Assembly (NCBI RefSeq): GCF_015709225.1
Contig: NZ_JADNRS010000053.1
Span: 1 to 64,000 of the forward strand
Length of the DNA stretch: 64,000 nucleotides
Direction of reading: 5' to 3'
Source of the DNA: Acholeplasma laidlawii
GTDB lineage: Bacteria > Bacillota_I > Bacilli_A > Acholeplasmatales > Acholeplasmataceae
Shown here one piece after another: positions 18,095 through 26,047 of the stretch. Below the pieces are notes generated by a model. That model was not told the DNA's origin. It worked only from the letters and a program-made list of their open reading frames with translations, and made no database searches. Made by a program: the position numbers and the translations under genes. The first letter of the stretch is position 1. Every line of letters starts with the position of its first letter.

Positions 18095-18517
18095 TTATCT
18101 TTTCAAATTTGCTTTATTCAGTATTTCTTCTTGAAGCGTGAACATTTCTTTTTCATCTGCTTCGGTATGATGATCATATCCAAGTAGATGTAGGTAACCA
18201 TGAACTGCTAAAAATCCGATTTCACGTTCTAATGTGTGACCATAATCAAGTGCTTGAATTTTAGCTTGATCAATACTTATGAAGATATCTCCTAATGAGT
18301 CATCTTTTTCATCATCATTTGGAAATGAAATAACATCAGTTGGTTTATCGATATTTCTATAAGTTTTATTGATATCTGTAATTTGTTTGTTATCAACAAA
18401 AATAACTTGCATTGATTTTTCTTCTTTGATGTCTTTAAAAACAGTTTCTAATATAGCTTCAAATTGTGTTGTTTCTTCTTTATATTGGTTAAAATAATTA
18501 ACTTCCATTTTGTTCAT
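18095..18517 (-). CDS. ybeY: Endoribonuclease YbeY
   Basis: 140 residues with the metal-binding signature HGYLHLLGYDHH near the C-terminus and the DVISFPNDD substrate-side motif. YbeY is a metal-dependent single-strand RNase involved in 16S rRNA 3'-end maturation and ribosome quality control. Its start overlaps the end of phoH by 20 bp, so the two are translationally linked. Followed by cdd and era. Confidence 0.95.
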   Translation of the reverse strand: MNKMEVNYFNQYKEETTQFEAILETVFKDIKEEKSMQVIFVDNKQITDINKTYRNIDKPTDVISFPNDDEKDDSLGDIFISIDQAKIQALDYGHTLEREIGFLAVHGYLHLLGYDHHTEADEKEMFTLQEEILNKANLKR

Positions 18518-19451
18518 ATCTTTCTAGTATTTTTTGTACTAATGGGTGACGTATGACGTCAACCTTTTCAAATTGAATGATTTTTGCATCATCTATATCA
18601 TTTAGTATTTCCAATGCTTGTTTAAGGCCAGATTTGTTTCTATACCCTAAATCGACTTGCGATGGATCTCCTGTTACAACCATATAGCTTGAAAACCCTA
18701 ATCTTGTTAGAAACATTTTCATTTGAGTTTCCGTAGTGTTTTGCGCCTCGTCTAGTATAACAAATGCATTTTCAAGTGTACGCCCTCGCATATATGCAAG
18801 TGGTGCAACTTCAATGATACCTCGCTCCATTAAACTATTGGTAGTCGCTATACCTAAAAAGTCATATAATGCATCATATAGTGGTATTAAATAAGGATCG
18901 ACCTTTTCTTTTAAATCACCTGGTAAAAATCCGAGAGATTCACCTGCTTCAACTGCTGGTCTTGTTAATACTAACTTTTTAACCAAACCTTTTTTGAGTG
19001 CAGCAACAGCATGAGCAACCGCTAAATACGTTTTACCAGTACCAGCAGGTCCCACGCCAAATACCAGTGGATATTTTAAAAGTGCATCACTATAAGCTCT
19101 TTGGTTAAATGTTTTAGGAACAATGGATTTACCTTGATCAGAAATTAATATTTTCTTTTGAGACTTATAAAGATCTAAGATGTTTTCTAATCTGTCTTGT
19201 TCAGCCATCTTAATAATATATAAGACATCTCTTTCAGTTAAGATAATTTTATGCTCAGCAAGTAAAATAAGCGTTCTAAATATATTTTCTAGTAATACAC
19301 GGTCAGACGCTTTAGCGTCTACGACAATTTGACCATCATGAATGGATACATCGAAACCATAATGAGATTTAAAAACTTTTAAGTTTTTATCTTCAATTCC
19401 AACTAAAAGTTGTAGAGTTTCAACGTGATGGACATTCAGGTTTAATTTCAT
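18498..19451 (-). CDS. phoH: PhoH-like ATPase
   Basis: 317 residues: N-terminal KH-like segment, then a P-loop ATPase domain with Walker A GPAGTGKTYLA and Walker B FVILDEAQNTT, plus a helicase-like GDPSQVD. Its biochemical role is poorly defined, but the constant partnership with ybeY points to RNA metabolism. GGAGG precedes the ATG at suitable distance. It is the first gene of the housekeeping operon; the membrane HD-hydrolase gene that usually follows phoH is absent. Confidence 0.94.
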   Translation of the reverse strand: MKLNLNVHHVETLQLLVGIEDKNLKVFKSHYGFDVSIHDGQIVVDAKASDRVLLENIFRTLILLAEHKIILTERDVLYIIKMAEQDRLENILDLYKSQKKILISDQGKSIVPKTFNQRAYSDALLKYPLVFGVGPAGTGKTYLAVAHAVAALKKGLVKKLVLTRPAVEAGESLGFLPGDLKEKVDPYLIPLYDALYDFLGIATTNSLMERGIIEVAPLAYMRGRTLENAFVILDEAQNTTETQMKMFLTRLGFSSYMVVTGDPSQVDLGYRNKSGLKQALEILNDIDDAKIIQFEKVDVIRHPLVQKILERYEQNGS

Positions 19452-19601
19452 GCATAATCCTCCATTTTTGTCTATATATATTTTACCTTAAATGTGCATA
19501 AATTGCACTTACAAGTAGCCAAATACCATAAAAAACATCTCTTTTAAGTTAAATAAACATAAATTTATAGTGAAATATCCTTATTTGGGTCTAGGGGTCA
19601 A

Positions 19602-19628
19602 AAAAACACCTCGATTTAAGGTGTTTTT
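19602..19628 (-). terminator. Terminator of rpsU
   Basis: Perfect 10-bp stem (AAAAACACCT / AGGTGTTTTT, 7-nt loop) followed on the minus strand by a T run, 15 bp after the rpsU stop. It separates rpsU from the phoH operon. Confidence 0.85.
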
Positions 19629-19642
19629 AAAGGAATTTTAGC

Positions 19643-19822
19643 TTATCTTTTTTTCTTCTTTGTTTTAGCTGCTTTAGCTTTCATACGACGATCAACGCCT
19701 GGTTTAATATAATATTCGCGTTTACGAGCCTCTACGAGAGTTCCTTCTTTACTTACGGTGCGCTTAAAACGACGTAGTGTATCTTCTATCGTCTCACCTT
19801 TACGTACTTCTGTTTTAGACAT
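19643..19822 (-). CDS. rpsU: 30S ribosomal protein S21
   Basis: 59-residue basic protein: [19 protein letters not shown], then [20 protein letters not shown] and a Lys-rich tail, matching S21 over its full length. It is a late-assembling 30S protein near the platform that helps Shine-Dalgarno-dependent initiation. A strong GGGAGGAGGG lies upstream of the ATG. It has its own consensus promoter, a 16-bp palindrome between promoter and ribosome site, and its own terminator, so it is a monocistronic unit. Confidence 0.97.
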   Translation of the reverse strand: MSKTEVRKGETIEDTLRRFKRTVSKEGTLVEARKREYYIKPGVDRRMKAKAAKTKKKKR

Positions 19823-19843
19823 AATCTGCCCTCCTCCCGTTAT

Positions 19844-19859
19844 GTTTGATTCATCAAAC
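19844..19859. promoter_or_regulatory. Palindrome in the rpsU leader (possible operator)
   Basis: GTTTGAT-tc-ATCAAAC, a perfect 7-bp inverted repeat positioned where transcription from the adjacent -10 box should start. It could be a protein operator or a small 5' hairpin in the S21 mRNA. Only the symmetry and position are observed. Confidence 0.45.
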
Positions 19860-19866
19860 CTTTATT

Positions 19867-19895
19867 ATTATAATTCATTTCTCTATAGATGTCAA
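19867..19895 (-). promoter_or_regulatory. Consensus promoter of rpsU
   Basis: Minus strand TTGACA (19890-19895), 17-bp spacer, TATAAT (19867-19872): a perfect sigma-A promoter, overlapping the region just after the rsmE stop. Confidence 0.88.
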
Positions 19896-19902
19896 AAGGT
19901 TT

Positions 19903-20586
19903 TTATAATTTTGTTAATAAACATGCATTTAATATTGGAATATGTGCTAATTCAGTAGGTAAGATGGACTGTCCTAAACTTACAGTGATTGCTCCACACT
20001 CAACTAATGCATTTCTTTCCATTTCATCAATACCACCTTCAGGTCCTATAATGACAATTAAGTCTTTAGTACCATGGTCTTTGGTGAAATCTTTTATATT
20101 ATAAACTCTTTCTAATTCATCTAGTAAAACAAGTTGTTTACCATCAGTGTTTATATCTTTTAAACTTTCAAGTAATTGAATATGAGGTAAGGTACTTCTT
20201 TTGGATAGTTCTGCTGCCTCTTTTGCAATCTTATTCAACCTTGATAGTTTATGATCAACGTTAGAGAGTTTAGCAATACTTCTTTTCATAGCAACAAATA
20301 TAATCGACTTTGCTTGAAAGAGTGTAGCATACTTTGTAACAGTATCCATCTTATCACCCTTAGGTAGACCTTGAACAATGGTTACGTTAAGTGGTGGGTT
20401 ATCTTCTAACTTTTCCGTTGTAGAAAAACCTACTTCTTTATGTTGAATTTCTAGAGTAGCTAAGTAACATCCTGTTGTCCCACAAACTTCAACAACTGTG
20501 CCAGATTTAAAACGCATCACATTTAATATATGATGCACATCGTCTTTATCTATTTTATTTTCATGATCTAAAAAATATCTTTGCAT
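19903..20586 (-). CDS. rsmE: 16S rRNA (uracil1498-N3)-methyltransferase RsmE
   Basis: 227 residues: N-terminal PUA-like domain and C-terminal SPOUT (trefoil-knot) SAM domain with VIIGPEGGIDEMER. The usual knot motif LGxRILRxETA appears as LGQSILPTELA, a divergent version with both arginines replaced. The enzyme methylates U1498 of 16S rRNA. It lies next to rpsU, as in many Firmicutes. Only a short gap containing a terminator separates it from secG, so it is probably expressed by read-through or from a weak promoter. Confidence 0.9.
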   Translation of the reverse strand: MQRYFLDHENKIDKDDVHHILNVMRFKSGTVVEVCGTTGCYLATLEIQHKEVGFSTTEKLEDNPPLNVTIVQGLPKGDKMDTVTKYATLFQAKSIIFVAMKRSIAKLSNVDHKLSRLNKIAKEAAELSKRSTLPHIQLLESLKDINTDGKQLVLLDELERVYNIKDFTKDHGTKDLIVIIGPEGGIDEMERNALVECGAITVSLGQSILPTELAHIPILNACLLTKL

Positions 20587-20608
20587 AAACTACCCTCTTA
20601 AATAAAAA

Positions 20609-20632
20609 TAGGTATTCCGTTTGGAATACCTA
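20609..20632 (-). terminator. Terminator after secG
   Basis: Stem TAGGTATTCC / GGAATACCTA with GTTT loop (10 bp), followed on the minus strand by ATTTTTATTT, just past the secG stop codon. Confidence 0.8.
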
Positions 20633-20640
20633 ATTTATAA

Positions 20641-20877
20641 TTACATAAAGAATCTATCGATATTGTTACTCCAAAGAATCATAGCAAAAAATAATATACT
20701 TATAATTAACATTGCTCTATTGAAGAACACATCAGGACCTTGTACTTTTTTATTTCTGAATAATTCAGAATTATTACCTGTAAAAGCACTCATTACATCG
20801 TCTTTTGAACTTTGTAGTGCAGATATACCAATCATTAGTATACTTGCTATAAATATTACCCAGTCTGGAAATTGCAT
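20641..20877 (-). CDS. secG: Protein translocase subunit SecG
   Basis: 78 residues with two membrane helices (WVIFIASILMIGISAL and FFNRAMLIISILFFAMIL) joined by a polar loop starting QSSKDDVMSAFTG, the SecG hallmark. It is the accessory subunit of the SecYEG channel in the plasma membrane. AGGAG precedes the ATG, and a near-perfect promoter lies upstream. Monocistronic or weakly linked to rsmE. Confidence 0.92.
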   Translation of the reverse strand: MQFPDWVIFIASILMIGISALQSSKDDVMSAFTGNNSELFRNKKVQGPDVFFNRAMLIISILFFAMILWSNNIDRFFM

Positions 20878-20907
20878 ATTACATACTCCTTTTAATAAAC
20901 CCTAATT

Positions 20908-20937
20908 ATTATAACAAACTTAGAGCACATATGTCAA
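20908..20937 (-). promoter_or_regulatory. Promoter of secG
   Basis: Minus strand TTGACA (20932-20937), 18-bp spacer, TATAAT (20908-20913), about 30 bp before the secG start. Confidence 0.85.
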
Positions 20938-20983
20938 TAAGCTTTTGTTCTATAATTATAACACAATTCATACAAAAACAAAC

Positions 20984-22183
20984 CTATTCATTAAACATTT
21001 GTTCAATATCCTCTATCATCTTTAGCGTAGATTCTACACCACCTGGTAGGATATACCAACTCATCGGATCTAATACATAAATATCACTGTTTTTACCAGC
21101 AGTTGTATTTTTTATAAGTGCATTATTCATGATTTGGTCAAGTGCTCCAGTTGAACCAATTGCAGCAGATCTATCCATTAAAAATATAACTTGAGGATTG
21201 ACTTGTGAAACATATTCAAAACTTACTACATTTCCATGTGTTTCAAGTGTTTGTAAGCCTGGATCACTTGGTATAAATTTAAATTCGTTATATAAAACAC
21301 CATATCTAGAACCACTACCGAAGACAGATATTTGATCACCATTTATTTGAAGAAATAATACATTTTGTCCATTGACCTTAGATTGTAGCGTGCTTAACCT
21401 AGCATCAATTAAAATCTGTTTGGTTGTAAGCTCTTCACTAATATTTGGGAAAATTAATTTAAGTGTGTTTATTACTTCAGTTAGTTTTTCAAAACTGAAT
21501 GTTGAGTTGGATACATCGATGATATCTGTATTAGGATACTTTTCTTTAAGTGACGTATAAAGATTAGCACTTCTTCCACCAAGTATAATTAAGTCAGGCA
21601 TCATAAGATCTAATGTATCATAATTAGGTTCAAATAATGTGCCTGTATTTGGATATTTATTAGATTCAAATGCGCTAATTGATGCTGGTAGGTTAGATTT
21701 AGGTAGACCAAAGAATGTAATCCCAGTCTTATCAAACCCTACAGATTGAAAAATATCTACAACTTCTAATGCAAATGTTACAACCACTTTGGGATTCACA
21801 TTTACTTTGGATAAAGTGACTTGTTTTTCATAAACTGGTTCATTTGAACTATCAAAGCCTATTTGAATAGAGACTGTTTGTGTGATTGTAGTTAACCACT
21901 TAGCATAGAGTTTTGTATCCTTTTTAACTGTATTCGTTTCAAAGTTCCACGGTTTTGAATATCTTGAATCTTCATACCATCCATCAAACTCATAATCTAA
22001 GTATGTAGGTGTTTCAGGTGCTTCTAGTTTACTACCATATTCTACTGTATAAGATTCAACAGGCGTATCTCCACTATCGATAAACTCAATAGTTTTGATA
22101 CCACTGCCCTCAGATAACGGGTTGCAAGCAGTAAGTGTAGTAATCATTACAATAAGTAATGTGATATTTATTATTTTTTTCAT
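20984..22183 (-). CDS. Iron-complex/haem-binding lipoprotein with N-terminal InlB-type repeat
   Basis: 399 residues. Signal peptide with lipobox LTAC (Cys ~20), so it is lipid-anchored outside the membrane. Residues ~30-95 form a Listeria-Bacteroides (InlB B-like) repeat: VEYGSKLEAPETPTYL, then FDGWYEDS and LYAKW. The rest is a class III substrate-binding domain (Peripla_BP_2): PKVVVTFALEVVDIFQSVG, DLIILGGRSAN and QVIFLMDRSAA. It is the receptor for the downstream-acting permeases and ATPase of the same operon. The ligand could be a siderophore or haem; the IsdG-like gene in the operon favours haem. Confidence 0.85.
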   Translation of the reverse strand: MKKIINITLLIVMITTLTACNPLSEGSGIKTIEFIDSGDTPVESYTVEYGSKLEAPETPTYLDYEFDGWYEDSRYSKPWNFETNTVKKDTKLYAKWLTTITQTVSIQIGFDSSNEPVYEKQVTLSKVNVNPKVVVTFALEVVDIFQSVGFDKTGITFFGLPKSNLPASISAFESNKYPNTGTLFEPNYDTLDLMMPDLIILGGRSANLYTSLKEKYPNTDIIDVSNSTFSFEKLTEVINTLKLIFPNISEELTTKQILIDARLSTLQSKVNGQNVLFLQINGDQISVFGSGSRYGVLYNEFKFIPSDPGLQTLETHGNVVSFEYVSQVNPQVIFLMDRSAAIGSTGALDQIMNNALIKNTTAGKNSDIYVLDPMSWYILPGGVESTLKMIEDIEQMFNE

Positions 22184-22185
22184 TA

Positions 22186-22974
22186 TTATTCGCCTTCTTC
22201 TTCACTAAATATTAGTTCATTCTTATGGTAGATACATATACGTTTACCATCAACTTCTCTAATACAAAAATTAGAATCATAAATACTGTTTAAAGTTTTT
22301 TCTACCATTAGATTTTCTGATGGTCCTTCAAAATAGATTTCACCATCTTTGATTGCTACTACGTGTTCACAAAATGTAGATGCAATATTAATGTCATGCA
22401 TCACTACAACAATTGTTTTACCTAATTCATCAACAAACTTTTGTAGTAATAACATCATCTCAACGCCATGTTTCATATCTAGGTTATTCAGCGGCTCATC
22501 TAACATGATATATTTAGTATCTTGTACCAATACCATAGCTAGTAATACACGTTGTAGTTGACCACCACTTAAGGTATCAATATGTTGATATTTTATCTCT
22601 TCTAAACTTAAGTAAGAAATCATTTGATCAATAATCTTCTTATCTTCTTTAGTAATTTTACCTTTAGAATGTGGATATCTACCAAAAGAGATGAGTTCAT
22701 AACTTGTAAGTTTTAGATTAAAGTGATTCGCTTGTTTAAGTACGGCTATTTGTTTAGATAAATTCATTTTACTGTCTAAGATATCTACACCATCTATTTG
22801 TATTTTTCCAGATTTAGATTGAATAACCCTACTAATAACATTAAAAAGCGTTGTTTTACCAGCACCATTTGGTCCAATAATACCTGTTATTTTACCTTCA
22901 GGAATGGTGAGACTGATATTTTTTAAGACTTCTTTATTACCATAGCTTTGGTGAATATTTTCTAATATAATCAT
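22186..22974 (-). CDS. ABC transporter ATP-binding protein, iron-complex type
   Basis: 262 residues, single ATPase domain of the FecE/YclP family: Walker A GPNGAGKTTLF, signature LSGGQLQRVLLAM, Walker B YIMLDEPLNNLD, switch His VVVMHDINIAS. It energises uptake through the two adjacent permeases and lies on the cytoplasmic face. Its start overlaps the permease stop by 4 bp, and it is 2 bp from the lipoprotein gene. Confidence 0.93.
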   Translation of the reverse strand: MIILENIHQSYGNKEVLKNISLTIPEGKITGIIGPNGAGKTTLFNVISRVIQSKSGKIQIDGVDILDSKMNLSKQIAVLKQANHFNLKLTSYELISFGRYPHSKGKITKEDKKIIDQMISYLSLEEIKYQHIDTLSGGQLQRVLLAMVLVQDTKYIMLDEPLNNLDMKHGVEMMLLLQKFVDELGKTIVVVMHDINIASTFCEHVVAIKDGEIYFEGPSENLMVEKTLNSIYDSNFCIREVDGKRICIYHKNELIFSEEEGE

Positions 22975-23966
22975 ATTTTGTGCTCCTTTACGATGAGATA
23001 AATCATGTAGATACCACCAAATAAACTAATAAAGGTGGTGACCACTGTTTTAAAGCCAATTAATTCTACAATCGATTGACCTAGGATTAATACTACGACT
23101 GCAATTAAACTAGATAAGATAAATATGTGTTTATGGTGATATTTATCATAAAGTTCTTTTGCTATATTTACAGCGATGAGTCCTAGAAAAGATAGTGGAC
23201 CGACAAGTGCTGTTGTAAGTGCAATCGCAATAGAGATAAATATTAAATCGATGTGGGTTTGTCTTTTATAATCAATACCTAAATTCATCGCATGACTCAT
23301 ACCCAGTGCCATGACATCATATACATGTGCCTTACGATAAAAATAAATTGTTGTTACTACTGCAACCGGTAGTGCGATGAGCGTCAGGGTTGAATTAATA
23401 TTGACAACTGATACATTGGTTAAACTTGTAATAACTTGAAACTCTGTTGGATTCATAAGTATTTGTAAGAATGATGCATAGTTTGATGCAAGTGTTGAAA
23501 TTACCATCCCCACTAATAATAATAGTAAAATATTATTTCTGTGTTTTCTTAAAATCGTTTTGTACATTAAAAGTGTTATACCAACCATGAGTAAAACTGT
23601 AATTAGAAAGTTAAGTATAGGGTTTACTACAAATTTCGACATACTTGCAAAATATACAAGGGTTGTTTGTGTGACCACAAAAATACTATCAAACCCCAAT
23701 AAACTTGGTGTAATAATTCTATTTTGTGTAAGTGTTTGAAATACAGTAGTCGATAAAGAAATAAGTATTGCTGCAATTAAAAGTGCAACAACTTGAACTG
23801 TTCTTCTTTGAAAGATAGTGAGCATTGTTTTTAAAAATAAGGGTGCTCTATCTGGATCATTTAAACTAAAGACAATCACATCATATTGAGAAACCATCCA
23901 AACACTTAAATATATCAAGATAGCTACAAGGGTTACCATAACCCAAAATTTATATGTTTTAAGCAT
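22971..23966 (-). CDS. Iron-complex ABC permease (FecCD family), second subunit
   Basis: 331 residues, about nine to ten hydrophobic helices, with the FecCD signature around VGPLSFLGLIAVNIAKELYD facing the ATPase. It forms the type II importer channel with the permease encoded just upstream (8-bp overlap). Similar in organisation to YclO of Bacillus. Confidence 0.9.
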   Translation of the reverse strand: MLKTYKFWVMVTLVAILIYLSVWMVSQYDVIVFSLNDPDRAPLFLKTMLTIFQRRTVQVVALLIAAILISLSTTVFQTLTQNRIITPSLLGFDSIFVVTQTTLVYFASMSKFVVNPILNFLITVLLMVGITLLMYKTILRKHRNNILLLLLVGMVISTLASNYASFLQILMNPTEFQVITSLTNVSVVNINSTLTLIALPVAVVTTIYFYRKAHVYDVMALGMSHAMNLGIDYKRQTHIDLIFISIAIALTTALVGPLSFLGLIAVNIAKELYDKYHHKHIFILSSLIAVVVLILGQSIVELIGFKTVVTTFISLFGGIYMIYLIVKEHKI

Positions 23967-24936
23967 GTTTTGTCTTCCTTAATAGTAGATATAGGAAAAT
24001 CACAGAGCCAACAATGCCCATCACAAAACCTACAGCAACTTCAAAGTTGTATCCAGTAAGTATAAATAACACAACACGGGCTAAGATATCACAAACTAAG
24101 ACAAAGATACTTCCAAAAATCATTAAATCAAAAACACTTTTCTTTAAGTGATCACCATAATATAAAGATACTAAATTAGGAATAATCAAACCTAAGAAAG
24201 GTAATGGACCTACTACAATAAATGTAGATGCTGTAATTACTGCTACAATAACGATCCCTAAAGTTATCACTTTATTATAGTTAACACCTAAGTTATTCGC
24301 AAAATCTTTACCTAAAGAGACAATATTAAACTCACTCGCATAAACAATAGCAACAACAAGTGCTGGTACAACAAAATAAACCATCTCATATGTGCCAATG
24401 GTTTTATTCGTAAAACTACCCACCCCAATACTATTTAAGAATTGAAGTGTGCCCGTAGACTGTGCTACAACAATAGAAAAGGAACTGATTAAAGCACCAA
24501 ACATCATCCCTATTAAAGGCACATAAACTTCGTTTTTAAACTGTATTTTGCTTAAGAATGTAATAAATATTAAACTTGCAATAAGTGATGTTAGAAATGA
24601 AAAAATAAACTGTACCCAAAGTGCTAAACCAGGGAAAAACAGGTATGCTACTAATACACCTAAAGTAGCTGCTTGGGTTGTTCCAATAACTCCAGGGGAA
24701 ACAAACTTATTTTTTGCAACAGATTGCATGATTAAACCTGCAACACTTAATGCTGATGCACTTAAAATAATCGTTAAAGTTCTAGGTATTCTAGAAATAA
24801 GTAAAATTTCAATTGTTTCGGGTGTGAACTTAAACAAAGTCCATAAGTTCACATCTTTCCTTGCATCAATACTTAAAGATAATACAATCAATATAATTAA
24901 GACAAATACACTTACTGTACGTCTTAGTTTAATCAT
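23959..24936 (-). CDS. Iron-complex ABC permease (FecCD family), first subunit
   Basis: 325 residues, multi-spanning, with RIPRTLTIILSASALSVAGL near the N-terminus and the coupling-helix region VVGPLPFLGLIIPNLVSLYY typical of FecCD/BtuC permeases. It overlaps the monooxygenase-like gene by 4 bp at its start and the second permease by 8 bp at its end, so the operon is read as one unit. Similar in organisation to YclN. Confidence 0.9.
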   Translation of the reverse strand: MIKLRRTVSVFVLIILIVLSLSIDARKDVNLWTLFKFTPETIEILLISRIPRTLTIILSASALSVAGLIMQSVAKNKFVSPGVIGTTQAATLGVLVAYLFFPGLALWVQFIFSFLTSLIASLIFITFLSKIQFKNEVYVPLIGMMFGALISSFSIVVAQSTGTLQFLNSIGVGSFTNKTIGTYEMVYFVVPALVVAIVYASEFNIVSLGKDFANNLGVNYNKVITLGIVIVAVITASTFIVVGPLPFLGLIIPNLVSLYYGDHLKKSVFDLMIFGSIFVLVCDILARVVLFILTGYNFEVAVGFVMGIVGSVIFLYLLLRKTKHA

Positions 24937-25256
24937 ATTTCCCCTACAACCTCGTAGGTTTCACGAGTTACTTCAAGTATCTCTTCTGGTCTTTCATGAC
25001 CTGATTCTTTTTTAGCTTTATGCATCGCTATATGTTCTGGAGAACCCTCCCAAACAAAAAAAGCGCGTTTATCTTTCCAATAAATCTCTTGTCTAAAAAA
25101 GTCATAATCCTTATGTTTACTATCTAACAATAAATAAGATTTCACATAACCTTCCGACTTAGACATTAGGGTTCGTTTTGAAAAGCGCTCAACGACATCT
25201 TCCTGGTGACCTTTTTTCACCTTCATGGTACGTACAACTACATACATAATATTCAA
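24933..25256 (-). CDS. IsdG/HmoA-like (haem-degrading?) monooxygenase
   Basis: 107-residue ferredoxin-like (ABM) fold protein. The EDVVERFSKR helix and the pair Trp69 (FFVW) and His79 (IAMHKA), spaced ten apart, match Trp67 and the haem ligand His77 of Staphylococcus IsdG. The position matching the catalytic Asn7 appears to be Arg9, so the chemistry may differ. In the family, such enzymes open the haem ring to free iron. It is the first gene of the iron-uptake operon (4-bp overlap with the permease), which supports intracellular haem processing. A general antibiotic-biosynthesis-monooxygenase-fold protein is the alternative. Confidence 0.72.
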   Translation of the reverse strand: MNIMYVVVRTMKVKKGHQEDVVERFSKRTLMSKSEGYVKSYLLLDSKHKDYDFFRQEIYWKDKRAFFVWEGSPEHIAMHKAKKESGHERPEEILEVTRETYEVVGEI

Positions 25257-25287
25257 TTTCCTTTCGTTCTACAAGTGTTCTTATTTA

Positions 25288-25316
25288 AGTATATAATAAA
25301 TCATTAATTGAATCAA
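25288..25316 (-). promoter_or_regulatory. Promoter of the iron/haem operon with overlapping dyad
   Basis: Minus strand TTGATT (25311-25316), 17-bp spacer, TATACT (25288-25293). The 11-bp palindrome ATTGA-a-TCAAT (25307-25317) overlaps the -35 box, a plausible repressor site. It does not match a Fur box well enough to name the regulator. Confidence 0.6.
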
Positions 25317-25372
25317 TCGTTTTTATTTATAATCTTTATAAATACTACAATATGTAAATATAATCGAAGTAT

Positions 25373-25401
25373 TTGTTAAAATCATAAAACTAGTGTATAA
25401 T
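25373..25401 (+). promoter_or_regulatory. Promoter of the MBL-fold hydrolase gene
   Basis: Plus strand TTGTTA (25373-25378), 17-bp spacer, TATAAT (25396-25401). The start codon follows 16 bp after the -10 box, so the leader is very short and only a weak ribosome site (AGGTG) is available. Confidence 0.75.
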
Positions 25402-25417
25402 CTCTACAGGTGAAATT

Positions 25418-26014
25418 ATGGAAATCATTGGATTAAAATTGGGAGAAGCTCGATCGAATGCGTATGTAGTTTCAGAAAATAAACAATGCTTTATTATTGA
25501 CCCTGGTTATGAGGGTTCTGAAATTATCGAATACATCAAGTCAAGAAAGCTTGATCCACAATTTATTTACATTACACATGGCCATCATGATCATACCGGC
25601 GGTGTAAAACAATTAAAGGAACATTATCATATCCCAGTGTATGCGCCACTAAAGGATAAAGTTTGGATGACAGATACTGTCTATAACTATTTTGCATACG
25701 ATGTACCTGTGGATCAATATGTAGTTGAAGGCGATAAAATAGATTTTGGTCGCCACGTTTTTAAAGTTATCGAAACACCTGGTCACTCAGAAGGTTCTAC
25801 TGCTTTATATAATGAACCATTTCTATTTTGTGGTGACACGTTATTTTTCGAATCTATCGGCCGTACAGATAAACCTTTTGGCGATGAGAAAGTTTTAATG
25901 GATACCATTAGAACTAAACTACTAACATTACCTGATAAAACTGTTGTTTATCCAGGACATGGTAAACCAACTACAATTGGATATGAAAAAGAAAATAATC
26001 CCTTCCTAAAATGA
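25418..26014 (+). CDS. MBL-fold metallo-hydrolase (YqgX/glyoxalase II-like)
   Basis: 198 residues with the metallo-beta-lactamase signature THGHHDHTGG, the downstream metal ligands in ETPGHSEGST and FCGDTLF, and a final PGHGKPTTIG. The size and motif spacing match the small YqgX/GloB-like group, which hydrolyses thioesters such as hydroxyacyl-thiols or serves related detoxification roles. The real substrate is unknown. Monocistronic, between its own promoter and a bidirectional terminator. Confidence 0.88.
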   Translation: MEIIGLKLGEARSNAYVVSENKQCFIIDPGYEGSEIIEYIKSRKLDPQFIYITHGHHDHTGGVKQLKEHYHIPVYAPLKDKVWMTDTVYNYFAYDVPVDQYVVEGDKIDFGRHVFKVIETPGHSEGSTALYNEPFLFCGDTLFFESIGRTDKPFGDEKVLMDTIRTKLLTLPDKTVVYPGHGKPTTIGYEKENNPFLK

Positions 26015-26047
26015 AAAACAGATGCTTGAATAGCATCTGTTTTTTTT
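26014..26047. terminator. Bidirectional terminator between convergent genes
   Basis: Stem AAAAACAGATGC / GCATCTGTTTTT with 7-nt loop, flanked by A and T runs on both sides. It serves the hydrolase gene on the plus strand and the carboxypeptidase gene, whose stop codon touches the T run, on the minus strand. Confidence 0.88.

Noticed and set aside
24548-25015. 155-codon open frame on the plus strand
   Set aside because: Lies antisense to the iron permease and monooxygenase-like genes, which have clear family motifs; no ribosome site or recognisable domain.
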